From positions 1 to 64,000 of the forward strand of contig NZ_RPFJ01000007.1 of NCBI RefSeq assembly GCF_003813905.1: a DNA stretch of 64,000 bases, read 5' to 3'. Positions 36,734 through 45,341 of this stretch are shown here, in pieces (position 1 is the first letter of the stretch; the number at the start of each line of letters is the position of its first letter). The translations under genes were made by a program, and so were the position numbers. This DNA is from Aureibaculum marinum. GTDB taxonomy: Bacteria > Bacteroidota > Bacteroidia > Flavobacteriales > Flavobacteriaceae. A model generated the notes under the pieces. That model saw nothing but the letters and a program-made list of their open reading frames with translations. It did not search any database and was not told the DNA's origin.

Positions 36734-39268
36734 CTACTGACCCACCATAAAAATAGCATTAGAAAAAATCAATTTTCCATTTTCCCAAAAGCTTCTAAAC
36801 AAAGGATTATCTGCCAAATAAATTACAGCACCTCTTCCTTTTTCTTCTACGCCAAAGACTAAAGAAGTTTCAATATCTTTAAGAGCATTTACCCCTGCAA
36901 ATCCACTAACCAAATCATTTTTACTGACAATAACACTTACATTTACTCCTTCTGTTAGATACGCAAAATTATTATTCCCTTGACGCAACGTATAATAATG
37001 ATTATCATATCCAAAACCAAGTGGATATGAATTATCCATTTTTGCTTTAAAAATGCTACCTGTAGTTATATTTGATAATGATTTACGTTCAAGATTATCA
37101 TAACGTTCTAACACTAATTTTTCTTGTTGTTCTTTTCTTTCTTTCTCTTTTGCTTTTCTTTCGTCATCATCTTTATATTTAGACAATTCAAAAGCATCGC
37201 TACTGGCAAAAGTAGACAAAGCTCTATCTATAGCTACAACTCTACCTCCTTTTTGAACCCACGTTTTTAATTCATCTAATTTATTTTTATTGAAAATACT
37301 ACCATAATAACCGCTAGGTAAAACCAACACGTCATATTGGCTCAAATCAACACGATTAAAATAGTCAGTATCTAAAACAGTTATCGGATAATTAATTTGT
37401 TGTTCAAAAAAGTGCCATACTTCTCCAAAACCTAAAGAAGAAACTCCATCTCCAGAGAGAACTACCACTTTTGGAGCTTTTAAATATCGTACTGAACTAG
37501 ATCCAAAATCTTTTCCTTTAGAAACAAATCCGGATGTAACCCCAATTACTTTTCTATCAAATTTATTAGCAGCATTACTAACTATAACATCAAATTTATT
37601 ACCTAACTTCTCATTACCTTTTCTGGTAATAATTAATGTTCCAGCTCCATATTCTTTTCCTTCAATAGAAAAAGCTGATGTCGAAAACCTAACTTTTACT
37701 TTATTTTGTAACAAGTATGCTAAAAAAGAAGCATCTTCTATACTATTCCACTTGGTTAAATAAGCGTAAGGTTTTTTCACCCCACTTACATTAGGTTCGA
37801 CCACATTAGTTGATACTTCTTTTAATACTAATGCTTTGGTTAGAGCATACGCTTCTAACCCTCTACTATAAGGAATAGACCAAGCTGTAATATCATACGT
37901 AAGAGAGTCTACTAATTTAGTTTGTGGCTCAAACAACGCATTTATAAAGTTAGATTTTGGTTGATTTGTATTTATAACTAAGTCATTTTCTTTAATTCTT
38001 ACATTTTTTGTACTGTTATTTTTATAATCAAATGCTTTTGCTGAACTGCTAGAACTTGGCGAACCATATTTAATTTGATGCGTGTCTAATAATTTTTTAA
38101 GACTATTTATTTTATCTTTTGAATTGTTACTACTTATCACATAACTTTTATATTTTCCTGAAGAATTTTGTGTTGCTTTTTTGAAGTAAGCTATCAATTC
38201 TTGTTGTAATTTATCAGCATTAAGAGATGCCATTTCAATGGTTGATAAACCTGTAGTATAGTGATGCTCTATTCTATCTTTTAATGTCAATACATCATCA
38301 TCGGCAGTTTTTATGCCCAGTCCGGCCCTTCCACTACCACCTTGCTCATAAGTCATACCAATAGCTCCATTATACAGCGGATAAGTATCTCCATAACTTG
38401 GGTATAATAAATCAAAAACTTCTTTGGTAAAATACAACCAGCCATTTTTATCAAAATACTTTGCGTGGTTTTTACCTATTTCTACTTGAAAATCACGTTG
38501 AAAATCAGTAATAATTTCATGATAAGGTTCAGCTGCTGGTGCAAAATAATAAGGATTATTAATACCTTGTTCGTGAAAATCTACATGAATATGAGGCATC
38601 CATTTGTTATATTCTTTTAACCTTGATTGAGTTTCAACTTGAGATGCCCAAGCCCAATCCCTATTTAAATCAAATAAATAATGATTGGCTCTACCACCAG
38701 GCCAAGGCTCGTGATGCTCTTTGGAATCAGGATTAATATTAAATGGTTTATTTTGATATTGATTATACCAGTTTACATAACGATCTCGTCCATCAGGGTT
38801 TAGACATGGATCGATAATAACAATTGTATTTTCTAACCATTTCTTAATTTCAGAATTAGTTGGATCAACTAAAGCGTACAAGGTTTTCATAGCTGCTTCA
38901 GTACTTACAGCTTCATTACCATGAACATTATAACTTAACCAAACAATAGTTACATCTGAATTTCCAATACCTTCTAAAATTCCTATAGATTTTAAATGAT
39001 TTGTTCTTAAATTTTCTAGTTTAGAAAAGTTTTTAGGAGCTGTAATAAATGCTAAATGTAAGGGGCGATTTTCATAAGTTTCACCATACTTGACCAACTT
39101 TACATTGTTATTTTCTGTGGCAATATGATTAAAATAATCGACTACCTGATGATGTCTTGTAAATCTATCTCCGAGTTCATATCCTAAAAATTCTTTTGGA
39201 GATTTTGATTGTGAAAAACTATTAATAGAGAATACTAATAGTGTAATAAAAAATAATATATTTTTCAT
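36734..39268 (-). CDS. M14 family zinc carboxypeptidase, secreted
   Basis: An 844-residue protein. Residues 1-19 are a signal peptide (ending INSFSQS). The peptidase domain follows: His-x-x-Glu zinc ligands in NVHGNEAVSTEAA, substrate-binding DPCLNPDGRDRY and DLNRDWAWASQVE, and the third zinc His in IHVDFHEQG. Residues about 595-690 resemble a class I glutamine amidotransferase-like (DJ-1 type) flavodoxin-like domain: VVVLSGDGVSS, YDVLVLPSGYYG, LKTWVQKGGRVVAID. A Glu/Lys-rich insert (about 705-725) follows. It is probably a periplasmic or surface peptidase; the specificity is not readable. Confidence 0.88.
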   Translation of the reverse strand: MKNILFFITLLVFSINSFSQSKSPKEFLGYELGDRFTRHHQVVDYFNHIATENNNVKLVKYGETYENRPLHLAFITAPKNFSKLENLRTNHLKSIGILEGIGNSDVTIVWLSYNVHGNEAVSTEAAMKTLYALVDPTNSEIKKWLENTIVIIDPCLNPDGRDRYVNWYNQYQNKPFNINPDSKEHHEPWPGGRANHYLFDLNRDWAWASQVETQSRLKEYNKWMPHIHVDFHEQGINNPYYFAPAAEPYHEIITDFQRDFQVEIGKNHAKYFDKNGWLYFTKEVFDLLYPSYGDTYPLYNGAIGMTYEQGGSGRAGLGIKTADDDVLTLKDRIEHHYTTGLSTIEMASLNADKLQQELIAYFKKATQNSSGKYKSYVISSNNSKDKINSLKKLLDTHQIKYGSPSSSSSAKAFDYKNNSTKNVRIKENDLVINTNQPKSNFINALFEPQTKLVDSLTYDITAWSIPYSRGLEAYALTKALVLKEVSTNVVEPNVSGVKKPYAYLTKWNSIEDASFLAYLLQNKVKVRFSTSAFSIEGKEYGAGTLIITRKGNEKLGNKFDVIVSNAANKFDRKVIGVTSGFVSKGKDFGSSSVRYLKAPKVVVLSGDGVSSLGFGEVWHFFEQQINYPITVLDTDYFNRVDLSQYDVLVLPSGYYGSIFNKNKLDELKTWVQKGGRVVAIDRALSTFASSDAFELSKYKDDDERKAKEKERKEQQEKLVLERYDNLERKSLSNITTGSIFKAKMDNSYPLGFGYDNHYYTLRQGNNNFAYLTEGVNVSVIVSKNDLVSGFAGVNALKDIETSLVFGVEEKGRGAVIYLADNPLFRSFWENGKLIFSNAIFMVGQ

Positions 39269-39286
39269 AATTTAATTTTATAGCAT

Positions 39287-39294
39287 CAAATGTA
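39287..39294 (-). promoter_or_regulatory. Candidate -7 element for the M14 peptidase gene
   Basis: TACATTTG on the minus strand, about 18 bp before the ATG at 39268. No -33 partner at the usual distance. Confidence 0.35.
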
Positions 39295-39339
39295 TACAAT
39301 AAATTAAGAAAAAAAATTAGAAAAATTTACAAAAAAACT

Positions 39340-39507
39340 CTAATCACCTTCTTTTTTCTTTGGCAATCGCTTGGCAGATTTCAATCCTTGTTGAAGTATC
39401 CACTCTATCTGACCGTTGGTACTTCGGAATTCATCCGCGGCCCATTTCTCAATAGCCCTAAAAGTTTCTTCATTTATCCGTAATGCAAACGCTTTTTTCT
39501 TCGACAT
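39340..39507 (-). CDS. Small Arc-type ribbon-helix-helix DNA-binding protein
   Basis: A 55-residue protein. The start MSKKKAFALRINEETFRAIEKW gives the basic beta-strand then helix A; DEFRSTNGQIEWILQQGL is the turn and helix B with the conserved (S/T)xNxxIExxL pattern, the classic RHH fold; the tail is Lys-rich. Proteins like this bind palindromic operators as dimers of dimers. It is the last gene of the SPFH operon, 21 bp after the hydrolase gene. A 20-bp palindrome at 42197-42216 upstream of that operon is a plausible target (inference). Confidence 0.82.
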   Translation of the reverse strand: MSKKKAFALRINEETFRAIEKWAADEFRSTNGQIEWILQQGLKSAKRLPKKKEGD

Positions 39508-39528
39508 AATTCTTTATTACTTATTTAC

Positions 39529-40464
39529 CTACACTTTTTGGGTAATAAATGTTATAATCCCTTCAACTAACTTTTTACTAATTGGTAAATCTGCCTTGGT
39601 ATAAGTACTTATATTCTCCATTCTATTATCACTCTCTACTTCTTTAAAAACATGATTCATTTTATCAATAATTAATAATTGCGAATTATCATAAGCATTA
39701 TGCAATAACTCTGCATCGGTTACAGGAACTTGAATATCTTTAGTGCCATTAATTATTAATGCAGGTACATCTAACTTTTTAAGTTCTTCTTGAGGGTTAT
39801 ATTTTATCCAAGAGGCCCAAAAAGGCTGTAATGACTTTCTGAATACAGAAACCAATAGTGGATTAAAATTTTCATCAATTTTTCCTGATTTTATTATCTC
39901 AAAAGTCTTTTCCATATCTGCTCTAAACTGCGGAGATTGATTAACTACCTGCTCAATTAATATTTTATCAATCGTACGTCCTGCTCCTGCTAAAGAGATA
40001 AATCCATCAATACGTGATTGACCTGCAACCATACCCACCAAACTTCCTTGAGAATGACCTGCTACAATTATTTTAGAATATAGATTTTGTTTTTTAAAAT
40101 ACTTTATTACAGTGATAGCCTCATTTATAAAATCGTCAAAAGAGACATTTTCCTCTTTAAACCCTTCTATTTTGGCTAATGCTATAGAACTTTTATCATA
40201 ACGATAGGTTGCAACATCTCTCATTACCAACCCCAAGGCTAATTGTTTTAAATAATTACCATCACCACCATTTCTATCAACCATACCAGAGCCTGGAATT
40301 ATAATAACCAAAGGCATACTTTTGATAGTTTTTGGCATCATTAAAGTTCCATTAACAGAGATGTTTTTAGAAGGAATTTGAAGCTCTCTTTCTATATAAT
40401 CATCTTTTTGAGAATAGCCTATAAAACTTATAAACAACAACAATATTAAAATTATATTTTTCAT
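39529..40464 (-). CDS. Secreted alpha/beta hydrolase
   Basis: A 311-residue protein with a signal peptide (residues 1-18, ending FIGYSQK). The hydrolase core has PLVIIIPGSGMVDRNGGDGN (oxyanion region), the nucleophile elbow GHSQGSLVG, Asp in NGTKDIQVPV and His in KMNHVFKE. This looks like the dienelactone hydrolase/acyl-CoA thioesterase-like esterases of Bacteroidota. Catalysis on an ester is likely; substrate unknown. It starts 4 bp after the stop of the PH-like membrane protein gene, inside the SPFH operon. Confidence 0.85.
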   Translation of the reverse strand: MKNIILILLLFISFIGYSQKDDYIERELQIPSKNISVNGTLMMPKTIKSMPLVIIIPGSGMVDRNGGDGNYLKQLALGLVMRDVATYRYDKSSIALAKIEGFKEENVSFDDFINEAITVIKYFKKQNLYSKIIVAGHSQGSLVGMVAGQSRIDGFISLAGAGRTIDKILIEQVVNQSPQFRADMEKTFEIIKSGKIDENFNPLLVSVFRKSLQPFWASWIKYNPQEELKKLDVPALIINGTKDIQVPVTDAELLHNAYDNSQLLIIDKMNHVFKEVESDNRMENISTYTKADLPISKKLVEGIITFITQKV

Positions 40465-40468
40465 TTAA

Positions 40469-40975
40469 TTATTCTTTAATATTTGATTTATAAGTATTAA
40501 TTACTCTTTTAGCCTCATTTTCTTTTTGCGTACCTATCAATATTTTTTTTCCATTATTGAGTACTATTTGAATCCCTTTATCACCTTTTACTGAATAAGC
40601 CACACCACGACCTCTAATATTAAAAATACCGCTCTTAAACCCCCATCCTCCATATTCACTTATCGCCAAATACTTTCTAACATAAATGGCATTAATATCT
40701 TTCCAATATAGTATCTTATAGTTTCTATGAAAAGGATAAAACTGATAACCAACCCCTTTTTCGTCTATTTTAGTATTTAGTCGCATCAAGAATATAAATA
40801 TGGCTGCCAAGAATATTATTAAAAAAGAAATCAAAAATAAAATTCTATCTGTACCTTCGGCTTTTACTTCTTCAAAATTTATTTTTAAAGGAAGTAAAAT
40901 CCCAATCAAAAAGAGAGCAAAAATAACATAAAGCCACCATTGATTAAATCGTTGTTGTTCTGTAAATACTTTCAT
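40469..40975 (-). CDS. Two-helix membrane protein with PH-like domain
   Basis: A 168-residue protein. Two membrane helices (about 13-30 and 45-65) are followed by a cytosolic beta domain: TKIDEKGVGYQFYPFHRN, ILYWKDINAIYVRKY, YSVKGDKGIQIVLNNGKKIL and a C-terminal helix KENEAKRVINTYKSNIKE. This is the pattern of small bacterial PH-like (bPH) proteins. No named function. It sits between the DUF4177 gene (63 bp gap) and the hydrolase gene (4 bp gap) in the SPFH unit. Confidence 0.65.
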   Translation of the reverse strand: MKVFTEQQRFNQWWLYVIFALFLIGILLPLKINFEEVKAEGTDRILFLISFLIIFLAAIFIFLMRLNTKIDEKGVGYQFYPFHRNYKILYWKDINAIYVRKYLAISEYGGWGFKSGIFNIRGRGVAYSVKGDKGIQIVLNNGKKILIGTQKENEAKRVINTYKSNIKE

Positions 40976-41038
40976 TATATGATATTAAAAATAATAGATT
41001 TTTAAACTTTCTCAAGTACATTTAACACTCAACTCTAC

Positions 41039-41197
41039 TCACCTATTTTTATCTCTTTCAAAAACTATTCTAGCAGTATGCTCAGCTAAATGACAAACCC
41101 TCCATCCAGATTGTGCATATTGATTTAAAGTATCTTCTAACCTTTTATTATTTCCTGTTAAACCTTGCTTCCAATTAATTACTTTGTATTCTTTCAT
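41039..41197 (-). CDS. DUF4177-like small protein
   Basis: A 52-residue protein: MKEYKVINWKQGLTG, then a helix RLEDTLNQYAQSGWRV and a last strand HTARIVFERDKN. The order strand, helix ending in GWRV, strand ending in FERD/FER is the DUF4177 pattern. Such proteins are common and have no known function. It starts 5 bp after the stop of the 27-aa membrane microprotein gene, both inside the SPFH operon. Confidence 0.7.
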   Translation of the reverse strand: MKEYKVINWKQGLTGNNKRLEDTLNQYAQSGWRVCHLAEHTARIVFERDKNR

Positions 41198-41202
41198 TTA
41201 CT

Positions 41203-41286
41203 TTACTTAAAAATTAAACTAATTATTACCAAAATCAGAGCTAGTACTAATGAGGTTACCATTAACTTTTTTCTTTTTTTAGTCAT
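41203..41286 (-). CDS. 27-residue single-helix membrane microprotein
   Basis: ATG 41286 to TAA 41203. The peptide is MTKKRKKLMVTSLVLALILV followed by IISLIFK: a strongly basic N-terminus and one hydrophobic helix of about 18 residues, so N-in, C-out topology is predicted. It lies 26 bp after the SPFH gene and 5 bp before the DUF4177 gene, in line with the operon and in a position otherwise unexplained. A small regulator or subunit of the SPFH membrane complex is an inference. Confidence 0.55.
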   Translation of the reverse strand: MTKKRKKLMVTSLVLALILVIISLIFK

Positions 41287-41312
41287 TTTATTATTAATTT
41301 AAATAGTTGTAA

Positions 41313-42167
41313 CTATGTTAAAGTTCCTGCATTTACCACAGGAGTTGCGTCTTTATCAGAGCATAATATCACCATTAAATTACTTACCATAGTAGCTTTT
41401 CGTTCCTCATCTAAATCAACAATTTCTTTTTTACTTAACTCCTCCAAAGCCATTTCTACCATACTCACAGCACCTTCAACAATTTTATGACGTGCAGCCA
41501 CTATTGCTGTAGCTTGTTGACGTTTTAACATTGCATTAGCTATCTCTTGAGCATAAGCCAAATAACCTATTCTAGCTTCAAGCACCTCAATACCTGCCAT
41601 TGCCAAACGTTCAGATAACTCCAACTCAAGAGCCTCACTTACCTCATTTACACTAGCCCGCAATGTAATATCTTCATCTAATCCTTCATCAGCAAAATTA
41701 TCGTAAGGATATAAACTTGCTAATTTTCGAACCGCAGCGTCACTTTGAACACGAACAAAGTTTTCAAAATTATCAACATCAAAAGCTGCCTTATATGTAT
41801 CTTGAACTCTCCAAACCAAAATAGTACTTATCATAATAGGATTACCTAGTTTGTCATTCACCTTTACACGTTCACTATCAAAGTTACTTGCTCGTAAAGA
41901 AATTCTTTTCTTGGTATAAAACGGATTTGCCCAAAAGAAACCATTCTCCTTTACCGTTCCAATATACTTTCCAAAAAGCAAAAGCACCTTAGAAGTATTT
42001 GGATTTACTAGGAAAAATCCAGGAAGCAATAAAACTCCAACAATTATGGATACAATAAACGCCATATCAATACTAGAAAACCCATAAACACCTCCTAGTA
42101 TTAATAGAGCTACTAAAAACAGCATAAAATATCCGTTACGGACCTTAATAATTTTCTCTTCTTTCAT
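41313..42167 (-). CDS. SPFH/band 7 domain membrane protein
   Basis: A 284-residue protein with two N-terminal hydrophobic segments (about 12-29 and 32-52), then the SPFH domain: NTSKVLLLFGKYIGTVKENG, RISLRASNFDSERVKVNDK, VWRVQDTYKAAFDVDNFENF, and LSERLAMAGIEVLEARIGYL at its end. The C-terminus holds AYAQEIANAMLKRQQATAIV, the coiled-coil region that drives ring assembly in stomatin/prohibitin relatives. Such proteins scaffold membrane microdomains and regulate proteases. It heads a six-gene minus-strand unit. Confidence 0.9.
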   Translation of the reverse strand: MKEEKIIKVRNGYFMLFLVALLILGGVYGFSSIDMAFIVSIIVGVLLLPGFFLVNPNTSKVLLLFGKYIGTVKENGFFWANPFYTKKRISLRASNFDSERVKVNDKLGNPIMISTILVWRVQDTYKAAFDVDNFENFVRVQSDAAVRKLASLYPYDNFADEGLDEDITLRASVNEVSEALELELSERLAMAGIEVLEARIGYLAYAQEIANAMLKRQQATAIVAARHKIVEGAVSMVEMALEELSKKEIVDLDEERKATMVSNLMVILCSDKDATPVVNAGTLT

Positions 42168-42196
42168 ATGTATTTTATTTAATATTGTTTTAAATT

Positions 42197-42216
42197 TTAA
42201 AATGATATCATTTTAA
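42197..42216. promoter_or_regulatory. 20-bp perfect palindrome upstream of the SPFH operon
   Basis: TTAAAATGAT/ATCATTTTAA with no spacer, 30-49 bp before the SPFH start codon. A second inverted pair, ATATC (42216-42220) and GATAT (42226-42230), repeats the inner GATATC half-site. This is a good candidate operator, perhaps for the ribbon-helix-helix protein at the end of the operon (inference). Confidence 0.5.
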
Positions 42217-42275
42217 TATCGTAAAGATATAAAATATTTTTTAACATTTCCAAATATTATCATTAATATATTTCC

Positions 42276-42283
42276 TATTTTTG
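42276..42283 (+). promoter_or_regulatory. Candidate -7 element for the S1/P1 nuclease gene
   Basis: TATTTTTG fits TAnnTTTG, 17 bp before the ATG. No good -33 partner. Confidence 0.35.
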
Positions 42284-42300
42284 TAAAAAGATTTAGACTT

Positions 42301-43083
42301 ATGAATTCCAAAATATTAGTATTTGTAGCTGCATGGCTTGTGTCCAACTCATTATTTGCTTCATTAAATGAATGGGGCCCAACAGGACATAGAACCACAG
42401 GAAAAATAGCAGAAAGTCACCTTAAAAAAAGAGTGCTAAAAAAAATTGATAAATTATTAGATGGACAAAGTTTAGCTTTTGTATCAACTTTTGGCGACGA
42501 AATAAAATCTGATAAGAGGTATAATGAATTCTACAGTTGGCATTATATAAATATGCCCTTTGATAAAACATATGAAACCTCTAAAAAAAATCCTAAAGGA
42601 GACCTTGTAACTGGAATTAACAAGTGTATTGAAGTTTTAAAAGATAACAATAGTACTAAAGAAGATAAAGCATTTTACCTAAAAATGTTAGTTCATTTAG
42701 TAGGAGACTTACATCAACCGATGCACATTGGAAGACCTGAGGATAAAGGTGGAAACACTATTCAAGTACAATGGTTTGGTCGAGGTACAAATTTACATAG
42801 AGTTTGGGATAGCGACATGATTAAAGAATGGGGAATGAGTTATTTAGAATTAGCCGATAACGCTGAAGATTTGTCTAAAGCACAAATAAAAGTTATTGAA
42901 CAAGGAACTGTAATAGATTGGGTAAATGAAGTACACCAAACAACTAAAAAAGTTTATAACTCTGTTAAAGTTGGGGAAAATTTACGTTACCAATACAACT
43001 ATGACCATTTTAATACTGCAAGACATCAATTACAGTTAGCTGGTATTAGATTAGCAAAACTATTGAATGATATATTTGGATGA
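42301..43083 (+). CDS. Secreted S1/P1-type zinc nuclease
   Basis: A 260-residue protein with a signal peptide (residues 1-20, VAAWLVSNSLFA). The mature start contains the zinc-binding Trp and His, EWGPTGHRTTGKIAESHL. Other ligands of the trinuclear zinc site are seen in STFGDEI, YSWHYINMP, MLVHLVGDLHQPMHIG and GTNLHRVWDSDMI. These enzymes cut single-stranded DNA and RNA and remove 3' phosphates; here they may serve phosphate or nucleotide scavenging outside the cell. It is divergent from the SPFH operon. Confidence 0.9.
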   Translation: MNSKILVFVAAWLVSNSLFASLNEWGPTGHRTTGKIAESHLKKRVLKKIDKLLDGQSLAFVSTFGDEIKSDKRYNEFYSWHYINMPFDKTYETSKKNPKGDLVTGINKCIEVLKDNNSTKEDKAFYLKMLVHLVGDLHQPMHIGRPEDKGGNTIQVQWFGRGTNLHRVWDSDMIKEWGMSYLELADNAEDLSKAQIKVIEQGTVIDWVNEVHQTTKKVYNSVKVGENLRYQYNYDHFNTARHQLQLAGIRLAKLLNDIFG

Positions 43084-43212
43084 TAGCTTAGTGCTTATTG
43101 ACTTACCCTTTAAAATGTAAGTTTAGTTTTTTTAATTTTAGTTATGCGTATTTCGCTTTTCTTCCTTAGACTTTAATAGGTTAGCCACACTACTCTTTTC
43201 AATTATGTAAAA

Positions 43213-44286
43213 TTACAAATGCTTATCTCTTATTAAATGCGGATTCAAGTTTTCATAATTTCGACTAACAAAAGCCAAAGCACTATTTAAAATATCTCCC
43301 ATATTTGTTGCTTTTTTAAATGCAACATCTCCGGTAAGTTCTAACAAGCCACTTTTAAGTTCTTTAACTTTTTCAGGTGTAGACAACACATCTTCGCTCA
43401 TACAACCTAATACTTCTTTCAACCGAACATCTTCGCTTGCTGCCCTTTTTGCCAAAAGAGACCGCTCTTCCAATTTATACTGATCAATAGACTCTTGATG
43501 AAGCAATTCTAAAGTCATTTCTACCAACTTATTATTTTCTTTCAAAAATTGAGGTTTATATACTTTAGGATTGCCTTCAAAACTTTGCTGATCAAAATCA
43601 ATTGCCCTAATTCTATAAAGTATTCTGTCAAAATCATGTGTTAAAACCATTACATAATTGTAAGAACGCATATCCCCCAGCAAACGCACAAAGCACCTTT
43701 CGTTAAATTTCACAAACTCTTTAGCAATAGTTCTTTTATCTTGCTCTGAACACTGATCAAGATGCTTGTCTATAAAAATATCCCCAGGTATACCTGAAAT
43801 ATGCTCTTCAATTAATGTGTCTTTATAAACTAAAAAGTAAATGTAGTTTGGCGATAACAGATGTTCTAATTCTAATCCATAGATACGAGATGCATCGGCT
43901 TTTTTAATATAAAAATAAGTATATATATCATTTAAAATATTTCTAACCTTTATCCTAAAAGGCTTTGAATTTCCAAACGTACAAAAATCAATACTATCAA
44001 CAGTTAAATAAGGAATAAGTGTATCACTTCCATCTGCACATAAAATAGTATATATACGTTTTAAGCTTAGTTCAATTTCTCCACGTTCATGTTCCGCAAA
44101 ATAAACACTAACCCATAATGTATCATTTCCATCTTCATCAAATATCTCTATTGCTCCTTGAAAGCGTAGCAAATCGTCATAAAAAATAGGAATTTTTATA
44201 TTTCTACCATGCCTTGTTAAATATGCCGACAACTTATCAGTTATAGGAAAAGCAGGTTTTTTCTTTGACATTAATTTCTGATTCAT
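43213..44286 (-). CDS. Conserved hypothetical protein with protein-kinase-like motifs
   Basis: A 357-residue soluble protein I cannot name. Motifs follow the order of a kinase lobe: FYIKKAD (Lys128/129, beta-3-like), Glu139-Glu141 in GLELEHLL (helix C-like), a hinge-like FLVYKDTLIEEH, then LLGDMRSYNYVMV with Asp205-x4-Asn210, matching the catalytic loop HRDxKxxN pattern, and AIDFDQQ with Asp230, 25 residues later, in the place of DFG. A glycine-rich loop is not evident. The N-terminal 110 residues form a beta-rich domain and the last 70 are helical. Kinase or pseudokinase function is an inference. The start could also be the Met at residue 6. Confidence 0.5.
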   Translation of the reverse strand: MNQKLMSKKKPAFPITDKLSAYLTRHGRNIKIPIFYDDLLRFQGAIEIFDEDGNDTLWVSVYFAEHERGEIELSLKRIYTILCADGSDTLIPYLTVDSIDFCTFGNSKPFRIKVRNILNDIYTYFYIKKADASRIYGLELEHLLSPNYIYFLVYKDTLIEEHISGIPGDIFIDKHLDQCSEQDKRTIAKEFVKFNERCFVRLLGDMRSYNYVMVLTHDFDRILYRIRAIDFDQQSFEGNPKVYKPQFLKENNKLVEMTLELLHQESIDQYKLEERSLLAKRAASEDVRLKEVLGCMSEDVLSTPEKVKELKSGLLELTGDVAFKKATNMGDILNSALAFVSRNYENLNPHLIRDKHL

Positions 44287-44498
44287 TTTAACCTTTTAAA
44301 ATTTTAATAAATATAGTAATTAAAAGCAATTGACACATACTGATACATTAATTAAGCAATGATTATTAACTAATTTTAATTACTTTTATCATATAATTAG
44401 ATAACAGCTATCATTTTACCATACACAAATCATTACGCCATTTTATAAAATATATTGAATACTTTAGCGTTAAACTCTTAACCCAAAAGATTAAATTA

Positions 44499-45197
44499 AT
44501 GAAAATATCGTATTTCATAAAACTCTTATCAGTTCTTTTATTAGTTAGCCTTTCTTACAAAATTCAAGCTCAAGAAAAATCAGGAACACTTCCAGATGGT
44601 TTTGTTTATGTTAAAGAAATAATACCTAAACTTAGAACAGATTTACGCTATTACTCCTCTAATAATTTTATTGGAGAACCTATTGATGGTTATAAAAAAC
44701 CAAAATGTATATTAACAAAAGAAGCCGCTTTAGCATTAAAAAATGTTCAAGAAGAATTTGAAAAATTAGGCTTTGGTTTATTGATTTTTGACGCATATCG
44801 TCCACAGCGTGCTGTAAATCAATTTGTAAAATGGGCTCAAGATTCAACTGATACGAGAATGAAGGAACAATTTTACCCTAATCTTGATAAAAAAGATTTA
44901 TTTAAAGAACAGTATATTGCTGCAAAATCAGGGCATAGTAGAGGAAGTTCTGTAGACTTAACCATTGTATCTTTAAAAACCGGCCACATACTAGACTTAG
45001 GTAGCCCTTTTGATTTATTTGATGAAAAATCTGCCACAAATTATAAAAACATCACGAAAAATCAACGATCTATAAGGTTAATGTTGCAACGAAGAATGGT
45101 AAAACACGGTTTTAAGCCTCACGAAAAAGAATGGTGGCATTTTACCCTAGCAAATGAACCTTACCCTGATACCTATTTCGATTTTTCAATAGAATAA
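44499..45197 (+). CDS. D-Ala-D-Ala dipeptidase, VanX/DdpX type (M15 family)
   Basis: A 232-residue protein with a signal peptide (residues 1-24, ending YKIQAQ), so it is exported, unlike enterococcal VanX. Metal and catalytic motifs: SGHSRGSSVDLTI (the SxHxxGxAxD site, with Ser in place of Ala) and EKEWWHFTL (the ExxWH site), plus IFDAYRPQRAVNQF with the substrate Arg. It splits D-Ala-D-Ala to D-alanine, probably recycling wall fragments rather than giving vancomycin resistance, as no vanHA genes are present. Confidence 0.9.
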   Translation: MKISYFIKLLSVLLLVSLSYKIQAQEKSGTLPDGFVYVKEIIPKLRTDLRYYSSNNFIGEPIDGYKKPKCILTKEAALALKNVQEEFEKLGFGLLIFDAYRPQRAVNQFVKWAQDSTDTRMKEQFYPNLDKKDLFKEQYIAAKSGHSRGSSVDLTIVSLKTGHILDLGSPFDLFDEKSATNYKNITKNQRSIRLMLQRRMVKHGFKPHEKEWWHFTLANEPYPDTYFDFSIE

Positions 45198-45221
45198 AAA
45201 AACAATCAACCCAAACCCAAT

Positions 45222-45250
45222 AAAAAAAACCGCATTAATACGGTTTTTTT
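45222..45250. terminator. Terminator after the dipeptidase gene
   Basis: AAAAAAAACCG (45222-45232) and CGGTTTTTTTT (45241-45251) around CATTAATA; A-run and T-run on both sides, suited to both convergent genes. Confidence 0.78.
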
Positions 45251-45341
45251 TATTTCTTAATACAACGTTTAATTTAACTTCAAAAGAAAACAAAATTATA
45301 CGTTAGAAAGATTAAAGGTAACATCAATATTTATTATCCGT

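Noticed and set aside
44296-44307. Palindrome TTAAAATTTTAA
   Set aside because: Made only of A/T in an A/T-rich genome; expected often by chance.
44499-45197. Vancomycin resistance gene
   Set aside because: The dipeptidase is exported and there are no vanH, vanA or vanRS genes; a recycling role is more likely.
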